Positions 7,582 to 17,268 of a stretch of 32,303 nucleotides of DNA are shown here, in pieces (the stretch's first letter is position 1; the number at the start of each line of letters is the position of its first letter). The position numbers and the translations under genes were made by a program. The stretch comes from a virus. The DNA is taken from IMG/VR virus record IMGVR_UViG_3300042294_001077, positions 1 to 32,303 of that record; one strand, written 5' to 3'. The notes below the pieces were generated by a model. That model was given only the letters and a program-made list of their open reading frames with translations. It was not told the origin of the DNA and did not search any database.

Positions 7582-9990
7582 ATGAAAATCATTCTCTCAC
7601 TTATTATCAGTGGAGCCTTGGTTGTTTCTGGCTTCGGACAAACCCGCAATGTGTTGGTTGGAACAAATAATACTGTTGTTCAGCCAACCAATTTTTGGAG
7701 CGCCGATGCCTCTAATGCTCGTTCTGGCCTTGGGCTTGGTAGCGCGGCCACAAATCCCGCATCCGCATTTCAGCCTTCTTCTTCCGCCCTTTCAAATATT
7801 GTCAGTGGAGATGGTTCTTCTCTGAGCAATTTGGCGGCATCCAATATTGTTGGAGTACTGACTCTTAGCCGTGGAGGAACATCAGCCACAAACGCAGAAT
7901 CAGCAAGGTCTAGTCTCGGCCTTTCATTCTCCGCTCTTACAAACACCAACTCATCTACATTTCGCAGCGCGATTGGGCTTTCTGCTGCTTGGTTAACCAA
8001 TACTAGCATTACAAATTTTAGGTCAGATATTGGACTTGGCTTGAGCGCACTCACAAATACCAATATTGTTAATTTTAGAAGCGCAATTCTTCCAAGTTAT
8101 TCTGGAAATACCAATAAGGTTCTAGCAGTAAACTCCAACGGAACTGACATCGAATGGGTTACCCAGACTGGTGGAGGATCAATAACTTCTGGAATTATCG
8201 CTATTACAAATGGCGGAACAGGAGCAACCAATGCCGCCCAAGCAAGAACCAACTTGGGATTAGGCGCAACAAATATTGTTCAGTTTCGCAGATTAGAAGT
8301 TTTGTCTGGAACTAATGCAAGTATTTGGCTGCAAGATGAAAGTCGAATTGAGGGCGATGGTGTTTTGTATTTAAATGCTGGAGAATTATTTTTAGAAGTT
8401 GCTCCTGAATTTGGTGGAACAAACGCCAATTTCTTACAAGCTACTACTCGCACCAATCTTGGCCTCGGAGCCACATGGCTTACCAACACCAACGTCACAA
8501 ATTTCCGCACGGCGATTGGGTTGGGTTCATCCGATTCGGTTCAATTTGACGAAGTGTTTTCGCAAAGTTTTGAAGCTACGGCGGGCGGCACTAATTATAT
8601 CCGATTTAATAGTGAGTCAATAAGTTTTGGAACCCCCTCACTGGCAGCCACCACCCGCACCAACGTCGGACTCCCGCTCGCCGCCCTCACCAACACAAAC
8701 AATGCCAGCTTCATACAGGCCGTTCTTCCGTCCTATACTGGAAATCAAAGCAAGGTTCTTGCCTTAAATTCCAGCGCCAATGGCCTTGAGTGGGTTGCTG
8801 GAGGATCTGGACTTGCTATTCCGATTGCTATTGTAAACGGGGGCACTGGGGCAACCAACGCCGAAACCGCAAGAACAAATCTTGGATTGGGCGCTGCTTG
8901 GTTGACTAATACGGTTTTGACAAGTTTTAGAACTGATATAGGGCTTGGAGCCGCAAATGCCGTTACATTTGGTTCTGCCAATATTTTGGGAGCACTATCT
9001 GTTACTGGTGCTGTTACTTTTGGAGAGCCAGCACAAACTAGAACAAATCTTGGGTTGGGCGCAACATGGTTAACTAACACTAACACTACAAATTTTCTAA
9101 CAGCAATTAAAGCAGAATCAATGTGGAACACTGCGCTAACTACTTTTAATTCCTCAAATGAAACAAATTATATAACTGGAGGAGGAAAAAAATTAATTGC
9201 AAGTGTTTTTATTAATACATTACTTACAAACTTAACATTATGGTTGCCAAATACAAATGAATCTAATTTTGGAGATATTGTAACTATTAATATTAACTCC
9301 GCATACAGCGCAGCGTTTGATCTTCAAATAAAAGCAATAGTTCCAAACTTTGGAACTACTAACTCACTAGAGACAATCACAAACTCTGACACATCAAGGC
9401 ATTATGAATATCAACCACTAACTGGTTGGACAGAAATATTTCCAGAAGTGGTTTATGATAACGGAGCAACAATGAAAATTAATAAAAGATCTTCCCCAAC
9501 AGTTGCTGGTTTAACAATAAATGGAACATTATATGGATTAAAAACCAATGTTGGCCCATTTGAAGGTGTTGGTAATTTCTTTGCTTCAAACAATACAACA
9601 CTAAGTAACGAAACTCTTTTCCGTGTTGGCTTGGCCGAAGCAACAAATCGTTCGGCTCAATTTGGATTCCGTGTGGCCCGCACTAACAATGGAGGTGAAG
9701 GATTCGCTGTGTTCAGCGTTTTTGGATACAATGCCCTTATGATGATCGGGCCATCCGATCGCTCGCGCACAAACACCGCAACCAATGCAGGTATTGAGGC
9801 TGATATTTTTTCTATTTCACCGACCAACAAAGTAATGACTCTCATTACCACCAACACAGGAGCCATGCAAATGCATCGTCCGATTGGGTTTAATACCAAT
9901 GCTTCCGCTCCAACAAATACAACCAACGTTGTTGGATGGATTGAATTTTATGTCGGAACCAATTCTGTAAGAGTTCCCTACTATCAATGA
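7582..9990 (+). CDS. Large repetitive fibre/adhesin protein with Sec signal peptide
   Basis: The product is 802 residues. The N-terminus is a textbook signal peptide: MK, a hydrophobic core (IILSLIISGALVVSGF), then G-Q-T with likely cleavage after Gly. The rest is built of fibre repeats: ARTNLGLGA, then LTNTN..NFR.AIGLG units, GGTGATNA motifs, and two copies of a LPSYxGNxxKVLAxNSxxxxxEWV segment. Such repeats are typical of trimeric phage tail fibres. From about residue 500 (nucleotide 9080) to 680 the composition turns very AT-rich, suggesting a separately acquired domain. A signal peptide is not expected on a virion fibre, so the protein may instead be exported and displayed or trapped in the periplasm; its role is open. 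It overlaps the next gene by ATGA. Confidence 0.75.
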   Translation: MKIILSLIISGALVVSGFGQTRNVLVGTNNTVVQPTNFWSADASNARSGLGLGSAATNPASAFQPSSSALSNIVSGDGSSLSNLAASNIVGVLTLSRGGTSATNAESARSSLGLSFSALTNTNSSTFRSAIGLSAAWLTNTSITNFRSDIGLGLSALTNTNIVNFRSAILPSYSGNTNKVLAVNSNGTDIEWVTQTGGGSITSGIIAITNGGTGATNAAQARTNLGLGATNIVQFRRLEVLSGTNASIWLQDESRIEGDGVLYLNAGELFLEVAPEFGGTNANFLQATTRTNLGLGATWLTNTNVTNFRTAIGLGSSDSVQFDEVFSQSFEATAGGTNYIRFNSESISFGTPSLAATTRTNVGLPLAALTNTNNASFIQAVLPSYTGNQSKVLALNSSANGLEWVAGGSGLAIPIAIVNGGTGATNAETARTNLGLGAAWLTNTVLTSFRTDIGLGAANAVTFGSANILGALSVTGAVTFGEPAQTRTNLGLGATWLTNTNTTNFLTAIKAESMWNTALTTFNSSNETNYITGGGKKLIASVFINTLLTNLTLWLPNTNESNFGDIVTININSAYSAAFDLQIKAIVPNFGTTNSLETITNSDTSRHYEYQPLTGWTEIFPEVVYDNGATMKINKRSSPTVAGLTINGTLYGLKTNVGPFEGVGNFFASNNTTLSNETLFRVGLAEATNRSAQFGFRVARTNNGGEGFAVFSVFGYNALMMIGPSDRSRTNTATNAGIEADIFSISPTNKVMTLITTNTGAMQMHRPIGFNTNASAPTNTTNVVGWIEFYVGTNSVRVPYYQ
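7717..9085 (+). repeat. Degenerate tandem coding repeats of the fibre (NLGLG / LTNTN units)
   Basis: At least seven copies of a unit containing a (S/T)NLGLG-like core, most followed by WLTNT or ALTNT and FRxxIGLG, occur across this stretch. The same unit occurs once in the second signal-peptide fibre (about 14206-14290). Shared repeats provide homology for recombination between the two genes. Confidence 0.7.
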
Positions 9991-10355
9991 CCAATTACTG
10001 GAGACTTGAGAGAGATATTGACATCGTCCAAGGAAAAACATGGACGGCAAAATTTCGTTATCTAACAAAGTCATGCAAGGGTAAGTCTACTGTCCCAGTC
10101 AATCTTTCTGGATACGGGGCAAACATGGTTATTCGTGAGTGCGCCAAGGATAGTGCTACATTGCTCACGTTGACTTCTGGAAACGGGATTACGCTTGGAG
10201 GAACCGCTGGCACTATCGAAATTGAAATCACCGCCACACAGGCTGCAAATCTTACAGCAGGAGACAACGTCTACGAAATCGAACTATACCAAGGCTATAC
10301 CTATATTGCATTCGCCACTGGTAAGGCCAAGGTCTATCAGGAGATTGCCCGATGA
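9987..10355 (+). CDS. Fibre-associated accessory protein, copy 2 of a paralogous pair
   Basis: The product is 122 residues and paralogous to the protein at 6898-7260. Shared order: [56 protein letters not shown] and a final [11 protein letters not shown]. Each copy directly precedes a fibre block (copy 1 the signal-peptide fibre, copy 2 the YadA-like fibre), which suggests an adaptor dedicated to each fibre. It is coupled by ATGA to both the upstream fibre and the downstream fibre. Confidence 0.65.
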   Translation: MTNYWRLERDIDIVQGKTWTAKFRYLTKSCKGKSTVPVNLSGYGANMVIRECAKDSATLLTLTSGNGITLGGTAGTIEIEITATQAANLTAGDNVYEIELYQGYTYIAFATGKAKVYQEIAR

Positions 10356-13171
10356 GCCAAGAAGTCATTGAGGTAACAGAGAGGGAGATTGAGGTTATAG
10401 AGATTGTGGAGCGCGGCCCCGCTGGGCCTACTGGCCCGCAACCCGATATCAACTATGAGGTAGTTTCAAGCGCCCGAACCCTAGAAGCAGCAGACCTTAT
10501 AGCTGCCGATACATCTGGAGAGGCGTTTACTCTTACTTTGCCAGCAAACCCAAGTAATGGTGATGCGGTAGATATCTTCGACTTTTCTGATACTTTCGAC
10601 ACCAACAATCTGACCATCGCCCGAAACGGAACAAAGATTGAGGGAATTGAAGAGAATTTAGTATGTAACGTCGAAGGAGCTTACTTCACGATGATCTACA
10701 CGGGGGCTACCCGTGGATGGCAGATTCTTCCGCGCTATGGCACTTCTGGCGGTGCTGGAGAATCCACGCTTACCACAACTGGTGATATGCTCTATCGGGC
10801 TACAGGCGTCAATGCCAGACTCCCAATCGGAACCGCAGGACAAATTCTCAAGGTTAACTCTGGAGCCACTGCCCCCGAATGGGGAACCATTTCTACTGCA
10901 CCCAGCGGCCCCGCAGGAGGAGACCTCACAGGAACCTATCCTAATCCGACTTTAACTACTTCAGGTGTCGGCGCGGGAACCTACACCAAAGTTACTGTTG
11001 ACACCAAAGGACGAGTTACTACTGGAGCTACAGCCACTCCAGCAGATATTGGAGCGGCGGCGTCAACCCATGCATCAACCCACGCAGATGGTGGATCGGA
11101 TTCTATCCAACCATTTACTGGAGTAAGATTTGATACAGTCAGCCCCGATGGAACTCCTTCGGTTGGTCAGATGGTCTGGAACGATAATGACGGAACGGTT
11201 GACATGCTCCTCAAGGGAGGAAATGTCAATATGCAGATTGGGCAATCCTCCATCCATCGCGTCTACAACGATTCAGGCGCGTCTATAGCAAAAGGTAAGG
11301 TTGTTTATATCTACGGATCTCAGGGCCAAAGAACGACTGTTCGTTTGGCCGACAATGACGGCGACACAACTTCTGCCAGAACATTCGGATTCACCGCTGA
11401 AGCTATTGCCGATGGTCAGTCTGGTTTCGTTATTTCTGAAGGTGTTTTGAATAACATCTCTACAAGCGGTTTTGCTGATGGAACCATACTTTGGCTTGGA
11501 GATGATGGAAACTATGTCGGAACTAGGCCAACCCAACCAGAGCATGGAGTATTTTTGGGTGTGGTAGTCAAGGGCAACAGCGTTGGGGCAGGATCTATCT
11601 TTGTCAAAGTTCAAAACGGACAAGAACTTGATGAACTCCACGATGTGTTGATTACAAGCGCGTCTGCTGGACAGGTGCTGGCCCGAAACACAGGAAATAC
11701 TCTTTGGGTCAACAAAACTTTGGCAGCGGCGGATGTAGGTGCAGCAGCCTCTTCCCACACCCACGTTGTCGCAGACGTAACAGGCGCAGCCGCCTCTGGC
11801 TCCATCACCACATCGGGCCTAACCCAAGCCACCGCGAGAATTTTGGGAAGGACGACAGCCAGCACAGGCTCCATCGAGGAGATCCAAATCGGATCGGGCC
11901 TTTCGCTGTCGGCGGGGGAGTTGTCGGCTACGGGCGGAAGCGGCGTCACCGATGGCGACAAAGGCGACATCACCGTCAGCGCATCGGGCGCGACATGGAC
12001 GATTGATTCGGGCGCAGTCGGAACGGCCAAGCTCGGCGGCGACATTACGACAGCGGGCAAAGCCCTGCTCGATGACGCGGACGCAGCGGCACAGCGGACG
12101 ACCTTGGGCCTCGCTGCCTCGGCCACGACCGACACGACCAACGCCAGCAACATTTCCAGTGGGACGCTTGCTGTGGCGCGTATGGGCAGCGGGACGCCGA
12201 GTGCGTCGAACTTTTTGAGGGGAGATGGTAGCTGGCAGACGGTAAGCGGCGGCGTTTCGGCCATAGCCTCCAGCGCCTCACAAGTCCTTGCCGTCAGCGG
12301 CTCCGACTTGGCGGGCGTGGACGGCAACACCATCGACTCGGCAGACCCTTTCATCAAGTGGAACGACACCGCTGCGCGTTTGGAATACGCCAACCCGCTC
12401 TCGCGGCCCAGCGGGGCAATGTATGTCGGGCTGGCTCCGACTACTACGGCGCTGGGAAGTGATGCCGTAAATTTACAAGGCTCAAGATTAGCGGCAACGT
12501 CAGTGGCCTCTGGCGCTAATTCTGTTGCTATTGGCAACAGCTCAAGGGCTGGCAACGGCCAAGCGGTTGCCATTGGTTCTGTGGCGGCGGTCACTGGAAA
12601 CAATGGAATTGCAATAGGTCGAGATTCGGGCGCGGCGGGCAACGATTCTTGCGCGCTTGGTCGAGGCGCAAGCTCAAGTCAGGCGAGCAGCGTGGCTATT
12701 GGTTTCAATGCGACTGCATCTGGCGTTAATTCATCTGCTGTCGGAACGCTTGCTACCGCAGACCTTCGCGCACAGTTTGCCACGTTGCCGTTCAACGCGG
12801 TCTATTGGGGCGGCAGCACAACAAACGCGACCGCCACCATCCTCAACTTAGACACCACCGCCACCTCGCGCTTCACCATCGCCGCCTCCACCGCGCTCGC
12901 CGTAGACATCCTCTTGGTCGCCCGCCGCTCGGACACGCAGGACAAATGGCTTGTCGCCCGCCGCTTCCTTGGCATCCGCCGCGATGGCAGCAACAACACC
13001 GCGCTCATCGGCAGTGTGCAGACCCTCGGCGTTGATCAAAGCGCAGGCTCGCCAACATGGACTTTCGCGCTGACCGCCGACGATACCAACGAAGCCTTGC
13101 AACTGGAAGTCACGGGCGCGGCCTCCGAAACCGTTCAATGGCGGGCCACAGCAATCTATCGCGTTGCTTAA
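10352..13171 (+). CDS. Mosaic tail fibre with YadA-like head repeats
   Basis: The product is 939 residues. The N-terminus ([20 protein letters not shown]) leads to a short collagen-like GPAGPTGPQ, then beta-rich modules including [18 protein letters not shown] (about 186-203) and repeated [10 protein letters not shown] segments. Residues about 715-805 carry YadA-type left-handed roll repeats (SVAIG, AVAIG, GIAIG, CALG, SVAIG, SAVG) as in trimeric autotransporter heads. The last 135 residues form a separate terminal domain ([31 protein letters not shown]). From about 11740 onward the DNA is far richer in G+C than upstream, so the distal half looks imported. It is probably the receptor-binding fibre and has no signal peptide. 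Confidence 0.8.
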   Translation: MSQEVIEVTEREIEVIEIVERGPAGPTGPQPDINYEVVSSARTLEAADLIAADTSGEAFTLTLPANPSNGDAVDIFDFSDTFDTNNLTIARNGTKIEGIEENLVCNVEGAYFTMIYTGATRGWQILPRYGTSGGAGESTLTTTGDMLYRATGVNARLPIGTAGQILKVNSGATAPEWGTISTAPSGPAGGDLTGTYPNPTLTTSGVGAGTYTKVTVDTKGRVTTGATATPADIGAAASTHASTHADGGSDSIQPFTGVRFDTVSPDGTPSVGQMVWNDNDGTVDMLLKGGNVNMQIGQSSIHRVYNDSGASIAKGKVVYIYGSQGQRTTVRLADNDGDTTSARTFGFTAEAIADGQSGFVISEGVLNNISTSGFADGTILWLGDDGNYVGTRPTQPEHGVFLGVVVKGNSVGAGSIFVKVQNGQELDELHDVLITSASAGQVLARNTGNTLWVNKTLAAADVGAAASSHTHVVADVTGAAASGSITTSGLTQATARILGRTTASTGSIEEIQIGSGLSLSAGELSATGGSGVTDGDKGDITVSASGATWTIDSGAVGTAKLGGDITTAGKALLDDADAAAQRTTLGLAASATTDTTNASNISSGTLAVARMGSGTPSASNFLRGDGSWQTVSGGVSAIASSASQVLAVSGSDLAGVDGNTIDSADPFIKWNDTAARLEYANPLSRPSGAMYVGLAPTTTALGSDAVNLQGSRLAATSVASGANSVAIGNSSRAGNGQAVAIGSVAAVTGNNGIAIGRDSGAAGNDSCALGRGASSSQASSVAIGFNATASGVNSSAVGTLATADLRAQFATLPFNAVYWGGSTTNATATILNLDTTATSRFTIAASTALAVDILLVARRSDTQDKWLVARRFLGIRRDGSNNTALIGSVQTLGVDQSAGSPTWTFALTADDTNEALQLEVTGAASETVQWRATAIYRVA
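12495..12765 (+). repeat. YadA-like head repeat block
   Basis: Six consecutive coding units of roughly 14 residues share the core xVAIGxxxxAxG, encoding the left-handed beta-roll known from YadA-like adhesins. Base composition in this block is lower in G+C than on either side, marking it as a module of its own. Confidence 0.75.
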
Positions 13172-13172
13172 T

Positions 13173-13715
13173 ATGAACACCGAAACCATCTACAACGTCC
13201 TCCTCGACCAGCCTCGCCAGATTGACGGCAGGACATGGCACGGCTTCAGCTACCAGATAACCCGCGATGATAGCGGCAAGATCGAAGTGCGCGAGCATGG
13301 CTGGCCGACGAAGCTGACCATTTACGAAGCGGACGGCCCCGAACTCGATGCGCTGGACGAGGCTACGGTTAAGGCCGCTATTGAGGCCGCGCTGCCCGCG
13401 GATGAGAGCTATGTGATTCCGCCGCCGCCTGTGCCGTTTGTGGAGACTTTTACGGCAGAGCAAGTGGTCGCCAAGTATTTCTCCGCCTACCAGATCGCCG
13501 CCCTGCAACGCTTGGAAATGGCCCTCATGCAAGCAGGCAAGCCCCTCGGCGTGAAGATGACCGCCGCGAAGACATGGCTTGAAGGCGTCATGCTTTCTTG
13601 GGCCGCGAACCCAACACCCGCACCAGCGGAGTCTTTCGGCGTGCCGCAGGCGACCTTTGCGGAGGCCAGTGCGGAGGCTGTGGCTGACCTCAATACCCCA
13701 AACCCCGAATCATAA
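13173..13715 (+). CDS. Fibre-linked small protein (possible fibre chaperone or tip partner)
   Basis: The product is 180 residues from the ATG at 13173, two bases after the fibre stop; a TTG at 13164 is the alternative. The N-terminal half is beta-like (MNTETIYNVLLDQPRQIDG, KIEVREHGWPTKLTIYEADG). A proline hinge PPPPVPF follows near residue 90, then a helical C-terminal part (AYQIAALQRLEMALMQAG, KTWLEGVMLSW). It has the same high G+C as the distal half of the upstream fibre and probably travelled with it, as tail-fibre assembly genes often do. No family assigned with certainty. Confidence 0.6.
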   Translation: MNTETIYNVLLDQPRQIDGRTWHGFSYQITRDDSGKIEVREHGWPTKLTIYEADGPELDALDEATVKAAIEAALPADESYVIPPPPVPFVETFTAEQVVAKYFSAYQIAALQRLEMALMQAGKPLGVKMTAAKTWLEGVMLSWAANPTPAPAESFGVPQATFAEASAEAVADLNTPNPES

Positions 13716-13930
13716 TGGCATTCCTATCCGCATATTATCCCCAGCCCGTAGTGGCAGGAACCACCGCAGGAACCTATGCGGAGGGAGACGATGCTGCCTT
13801 CAAGGTGGGATCGGATGACATTGAGATCACTAGTGCGGCCAAGGGGATTATCTTTCGGGATTCCAATGGGGTCAGACGCCGACTCAGAGTAGACACAGAC
13901 GGAACCCCGCTAACAGAGGTATTACCATGA
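13715..13930 (+). CDS. Small hypothetical virion protein
   Basis: The product is 71 residues, starting within the previous stop (TAATG). It begins MAFLSAYYPQPVVAG and contains a beta-hairpin-like end IIFRDSNGVRRRLRVDTDGT. It is probably a small structural component associated with the fibres. No family recognised. It ends by ATGA overlap with the second signal-peptide fibre. Confidence 0.6.
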   Translation: MAFLSAYYPQPVVAGTTAGTYAEGDDAAFKVGSDDIEITSAAKGIIFRDSNGVRRRLRVDTDGTPLTEVLP

Positions 13931-14634
13931 TGAAGAAACTAGCACTTACACTTGTATTCGGGATTCTGGGAGTCGGGGTCTATGGCCAGACAATCAAGAG
14001 TCTGGGGTACAACACGACCAATGGGCAGGTGGTTTATAGCGGAACGAATTTGCTGGAGTTTGCTGACAATGTTCAATTTCAGAATGTTTGGGCGCGAGGC
14101 AACTTTGCTGTTAGGAGCGGCACGAATGATCCGATAGTTTATATAGGGGACGATTTGATTGAAACATCTGTTCCCATTGAATTTTTAACTAACGCGGCGT
14201 CATTAACCCGCACCAATCTCGGTCTCGGATGGAGCGCGTTGACTAATACCAACGCTTCAAATTTCCGAAATGCTATTGACCTCGGAACAAACGATTCTCC
14301 TAGGTTTGGAGCAGTAAACGTGATTGACACTATATTTTCTTTTGGACAGACCTTAATCAGTGGAGGTTCAATTTCGGTTAATAATTCTAACAGCCAAGGC
14401 GTTTCAATGAATCCTGCTGGTTATACGGCTGGAAGTATCAATATTGTGAGTGGTGTAGGAGGTAATACAAATGCGATTACTTTTAGTGCTGCCGCAGCCG
14501 CAGCAACCCGCACGAATCTTGGAATCGGCAATGGCATCACCACCAACCGCACTTTTGTCTCCTACAACGGAACTAACTACACCACGAACTCCGTGACCAT
14601 ATCCAACGGGATCATAACTGGCTGGACACAATAG
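13927..14634 (+). CDS. Second fibre-like protein with Sec signal peptide
   Basis: The product is 235 residues. The N-terminus MMKK, a hydrophobic core (LALTLVFGILGVGVY) and GQT form a signal peptide ending in the same GQT as the 802-residue fibre. The body has the shared fibre unit TRTNLGLGWSALTNTN and NFRNAIDLG, and the C-terminus (GITTNRTFVSYNGTNYTTN, ending GIITGWTQ) is a compact beta motif seen at the ends of phage fibre-like proteins. It looks like a shorter relative of the first fibre. Finding the signal peptide twice argues against a chance hydrophobic start. It lies 27 bases before the portal gene. Confidence 0.7.
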   Translation: MMKKLALTLVFGILGVGVYGQTIKSLGYNTTNGQVVYSGTNLLEFADNVQFQNVWARGNFAVRSGTNDPIVYIGDDLIETSVPIEFLTNAASLTRTNLGLGWSALTNTNASNFRNAIDLGTNDSPRFGAVNVIDTIFSFGQTLISGGSISVNNSNSQGVSMNPAGYTAGSINIVSGVGGNTNAITFSAAAAAATRTNLGIGNGITTNRTFVSYNGTNYTTNSVTISNGIITGWTQ

Positions 14635-14661
14635 ACATAATAACCTAAACTCTTTAATTCA

Positions 14662-16932
14662 ATGGCTTCTAACGGTAACGCAGAATTGGAAAATCTACCA
14701 GAAAGTGGTAGTCCCCCGAAAAAACGCATCAAATCATCTGATAGCCTTGTCTCTATTGCAGACAAGTATATCGAACAAGACGAGGATGCGGCATATCTTC
14801 GGGCGCGGGCGCAAGCCCTAGTCAATGGAGAAGCCCCCTACGATGCCGAAGAATTAAAATCCAAAGGACTGACCCATGTGGTCAATGCTAATTTTGGGGA
14901 AGCAAATGCCATCATGGAAGCCGCTTTGGCTCCGTATATCGAACTACAGAACGGGGTTCCTCGTATTGCTAATGTCGTTATGGATTCTTATCAGGGCGAC
15001 TCCAATGAGGACTCCGAAATCATCTCTGAAGAGTTTGACTGGATGCTTAAAGAATGGAGCGATCATGCCTACAACATGCAACTTCTTTCCCGTGAGTTTG
15101 TGGGTGACGGGGTTGGTGTTGCTATGTGGCCCGACGAACGCTCCATCTTCTGGGAGCCTTGCGGCCTTAAAGACTTCAAGGTGGCCCGCGATACCAAGGT
15201 ATCAGATGAATCTATTGAGGTCGCCATCGTCCAACGCTCCATGAGCGTGAGCGAACTTTACCGCTATATCCGTAACCCAAAAGCCGCAAAAGAATTGGGA
15301 TGGAATCTCAATGCAGTTAAACAAGCTATTTGGAAAGCTTCCACCAAGCGGGATCAATGGAAGAACTACACCGCCCACTGGGAAGATTTTGAGCGCGAAA
15401 TCAAAGAGAATGATCTTTACGCTGGAGAGTCGGCATACCATCGCGCTCAATTGATTTACGGATACAACCGCGAATTCGACGGCAAATTCACCCAGCTTAT
15501 CGGTTCCCGCGACTCTTCGGATTTCCTCTATGAGCGTTACAGCCGTTATGGAAATGTAAACCAGTGCTTTGTTATTTTTACCTATGGAGTCGGACAAGGA
15601 ACCTTCCACACGATTCGTGGACTGAAGCAAAAGATCTATAACCAGATCCAGATTTCCAATCGTGTTCTTTGCCAGTCTGCCCAAGCTGCTATTACAGCAG
15701 GACTCATTCAGTTACAGGGTGACGCCGAAGCTATCCAAGACTTTCAATATATTGAGGTTGGGCCTTATACGTTCATCCCTAGTGGGTTGACCCCGATCCA
15801 ACTTCAACCTCCTTCTATTGCAACTCAGGGTCTCCCTGTTTACAACCTAATGAGCCAAGTGTTGCAGAACAACACAGGCAGCTATCGCTCACGCCAAACA
15901 GGATCAGATGGTCAGGCCCGTTCTGCTACAGAGGTTGTACAGCAGGCCCGCCAAGAATCGACATTGAACGCCGCAGCATTAGAGCTTTTTTACACTCCGT
16001 ATAACAAGCTGCTTACCGAGCAATACCGTAGGGCTGTAAATCCTCTTCTTACCGCCAATGACAAGGGCGGGCAACTTGCTCTTGAGTTTCGCAGGCGTTG
16101 TGCTCGCAGGGGAGTAAGCGTCGAGCGTATGCGCCAGTTCCTTAAAGTCACAGCCTTCCGTGCCATGGGTGACGGAAGCCCCGTAATGACCGAAATGGCA
16201 TCCAAACAACTTATGGAGCTTTATTCCTTGATGGATGAAAAGGGCAAAGAAAACACTCTTCGTTCTGTCATCGCTGGCATCTCTGGTGTGGGTTGGCAAA
16301 AAGTTAATCTATTCGTCTCCGATAAAGGCCCGCGCCGTACCATCGATTACGATATTGCTAATCTTGAGAATGGAAACCTCCGTCAAGGTATCCAGCAAAT
16401 GGTTCACGATAGCCAGAACCATGCTGTGCATATTGAGGCTCATATCCCGATGATTGCCGAGATTATTGAAGCACATCGTCAGCAGCAGATGGCCGATGAG
16501 CAGGCAATGCAGATCCTTCGTCCCGCCGCAGACCACGTTACAGAACATCTTGTCTTGTTTTCTAATAACAGCTTCAGGGCGCAGGAAGTTCGCGAACTCA
16601 AGCGCCAACTCCAGAATCTTACGGCTTACATCGATGAACTTGAGCAACAGGTCATCAACCGTATGATGGCTCAACAAAGCCAAGCGCAAGAACAGGCCAT
16701 GCAGCAAGCGCCTCAAGGACAGATTGATCCACGTTCCGAAATGGAACTTCAAAAAGCGCAACTCAAGTTAGCCGAAATGCAGGAAAAGCGGATGATGAAC
16801 CAAGAGACCCATCAGCAAAAGATGGAAACAATCCGCCAACAGATGGCTCTGAATGATCTTAAAACCCGCAGTTCTATTCTGGAGAAAACCGCCAGACCCG
16901 CAGGCCGACCCCCGATGGCTACAACGGCGTAA
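14662..16932 (+). CDS. Portal protein (head-tail connector)
   Basis: The product is 756 residues, in the size range of P22-like portals. It has an N-terminal helical section (SDSLVSIADKYIEQDEDAAY), the clip/wing body with EFDWMLKEWSDHAYNMQLL and GVAMWPDERSIFWEPCG, a crown region, and a Gln-rich coiled-coil C-terminus from about residue 640 (RELKRQLQNLTAYIDELEQQ). The portal forms the dodecameric ring at one vertex, docks the terminase and carries the tail. The call rests on this layout and on the scaffold and capsid genes downstream. No Shine-Dalgarno is visible. Confidence 0.85.
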   Translation: MASNGNAELENLPESGSPPKKRIKSSDSLVSIADKYIEQDEDAAYLRARAQALVNGEAPYDAEELKSKGLTHVVNANFGEANAIMEAALAPYIELQNGVPRIANVVMDSYQGDSNEDSEIISEEFDWMLKEWSDHAYNMQLLSREFVGDGVGVAMWPDERSIFWEPCGLKDFKVARDTKVSDESIEVAIVQRSMSVSELYRYIRNPKAAKELGWNLNAVKQAIWKASTKRDQWKNYTAHWEDFEREIKENDLYAGESAYHRAQLIYGYNREFDGKFTQLIGSRDSSDFLYERYSRYGNVNQCFVIFTYGVGQGTFHTIRGLKQKIYNQIQISNRVLCQSAQAAITAGLIQLQGDAEAIQDFQYIEVGPYTFIPSGLTPIQLQPPSIATQGLPVYNLMSQVLQNNTGSYRSRQTGSDGQARSATEVVQQARQESTLNAAALELFYTPYNKLLTEQYRRAVNPLLTANDKGGQLALEFRRRCARRGVSVERMRQFLKVTAFRAMGDGSPVMTEMASKQLMELYSLMDEKGKENTLRSVIAGISGVGWQKVNLFVSDKGPRRTIDYDIANLENGNLRQGIQQMVHDSQNHAVHIEAHIPMIAEIIEAHRQQQMADEQAMQILRPAADHVTEHLVLFSNNSFRAQEVRELKRQLQNLTAYIDELEQQVINRMMAQQSQAQEQAMQQAPQGQIDPRSEMELQKAQLKLAEMQEKRMMNQETHQQKMETIRQQMALNDLKTRSSILEKTARPAGRPPMATTA

Positions 16933-16941
16933 TATTTATAC

Positions 16942-16968
16942 TAGACAAATTTAAAATCTGCGTATAGT
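16942..16968 (+). promoter_or_regulatory. Putative sigma70-type promoter
   Basis: TAGACA and TATAGT are separated by 15 bases, in the 48-base gap after the portal gene, 12 bases before the ATG at 16981. The gap is AT-rich. The spacing equals that of the better promoter at 29683. Confidence 0.4.
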
Positions 16969-16980
16969 TAGATCTTATTA

Positions 16981-17268
16981 ATGGATTGGACAGATCAAGA
17001 TGCTGGTGAATGGGCGAGGGCATGGTCGTTGCCCATTATGCAGAAGGGGCTTAAATTCATCTCCAAGCGGGTTCGTCCGAAGCGGAGCAGTAGTCCTGTG
17101 GCACAAGGTTTCGATTTGTCGCCAGTGTTCATTAAGAGCGCGGGTTTTTACGAGGGCAGTCAAGAGGTTATGGATCTCATTGAAACTCTTGGTTATGGAC
17201 AGGTAAATAAACCTAAATTTGACTTGCCAGAACCCTTTTCCCATATAACTTCAGAAGAAACCAAATAA
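16981..17268 (+). CDS. Small hypothetical head-region protein
   Basis: The product is 95 residues. It begins MDWTDQDAGEWARAWSL, has a basic patch (ISKRVRPKRSS) near residues 27-38 and an acidic end. Its position between portal and scaffold suggests a head-assembly or minor virion role, but no family is recognised. It is preceded by a likely promoter rather than by coupling to the portal gene, which hints at separate expression. Confidence 0.6.
   Translation: MDWTDQDAGEWARAWSLPIMQKGLKFISKRVRPKRSSSPVAQGFDLSPVFIKSAGFYEGSQEVMDLIETLGYGQVNKPKFDLPEPFSHITSEETK

Noticed and set aside
11611-12642. A 343-codon reverse-strand frame within the YadA-like fibre gene
   Set aside because: It lies in the GC-rich fibre section where stops are rare, is Pro/Ala/Ser/Val-rich, and shows no domain or ribosome site.
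7582-14634. Possible diversity-generating retroelement acting on the fibre genes
   Set aside because: No reverse transcriptase gene or template/variable repeat pair with adenine-specific changes is present. The repeats are ordinary degenerate fibre units.
14632-14658. TAGACA and TTTAAT with a 15-base spacer before the portal gene
   Set aside because: The -10-like box ends three bases before the ATG, so a transcript would begin inside the gene; part of the -35-like box is also the previous stop codon.
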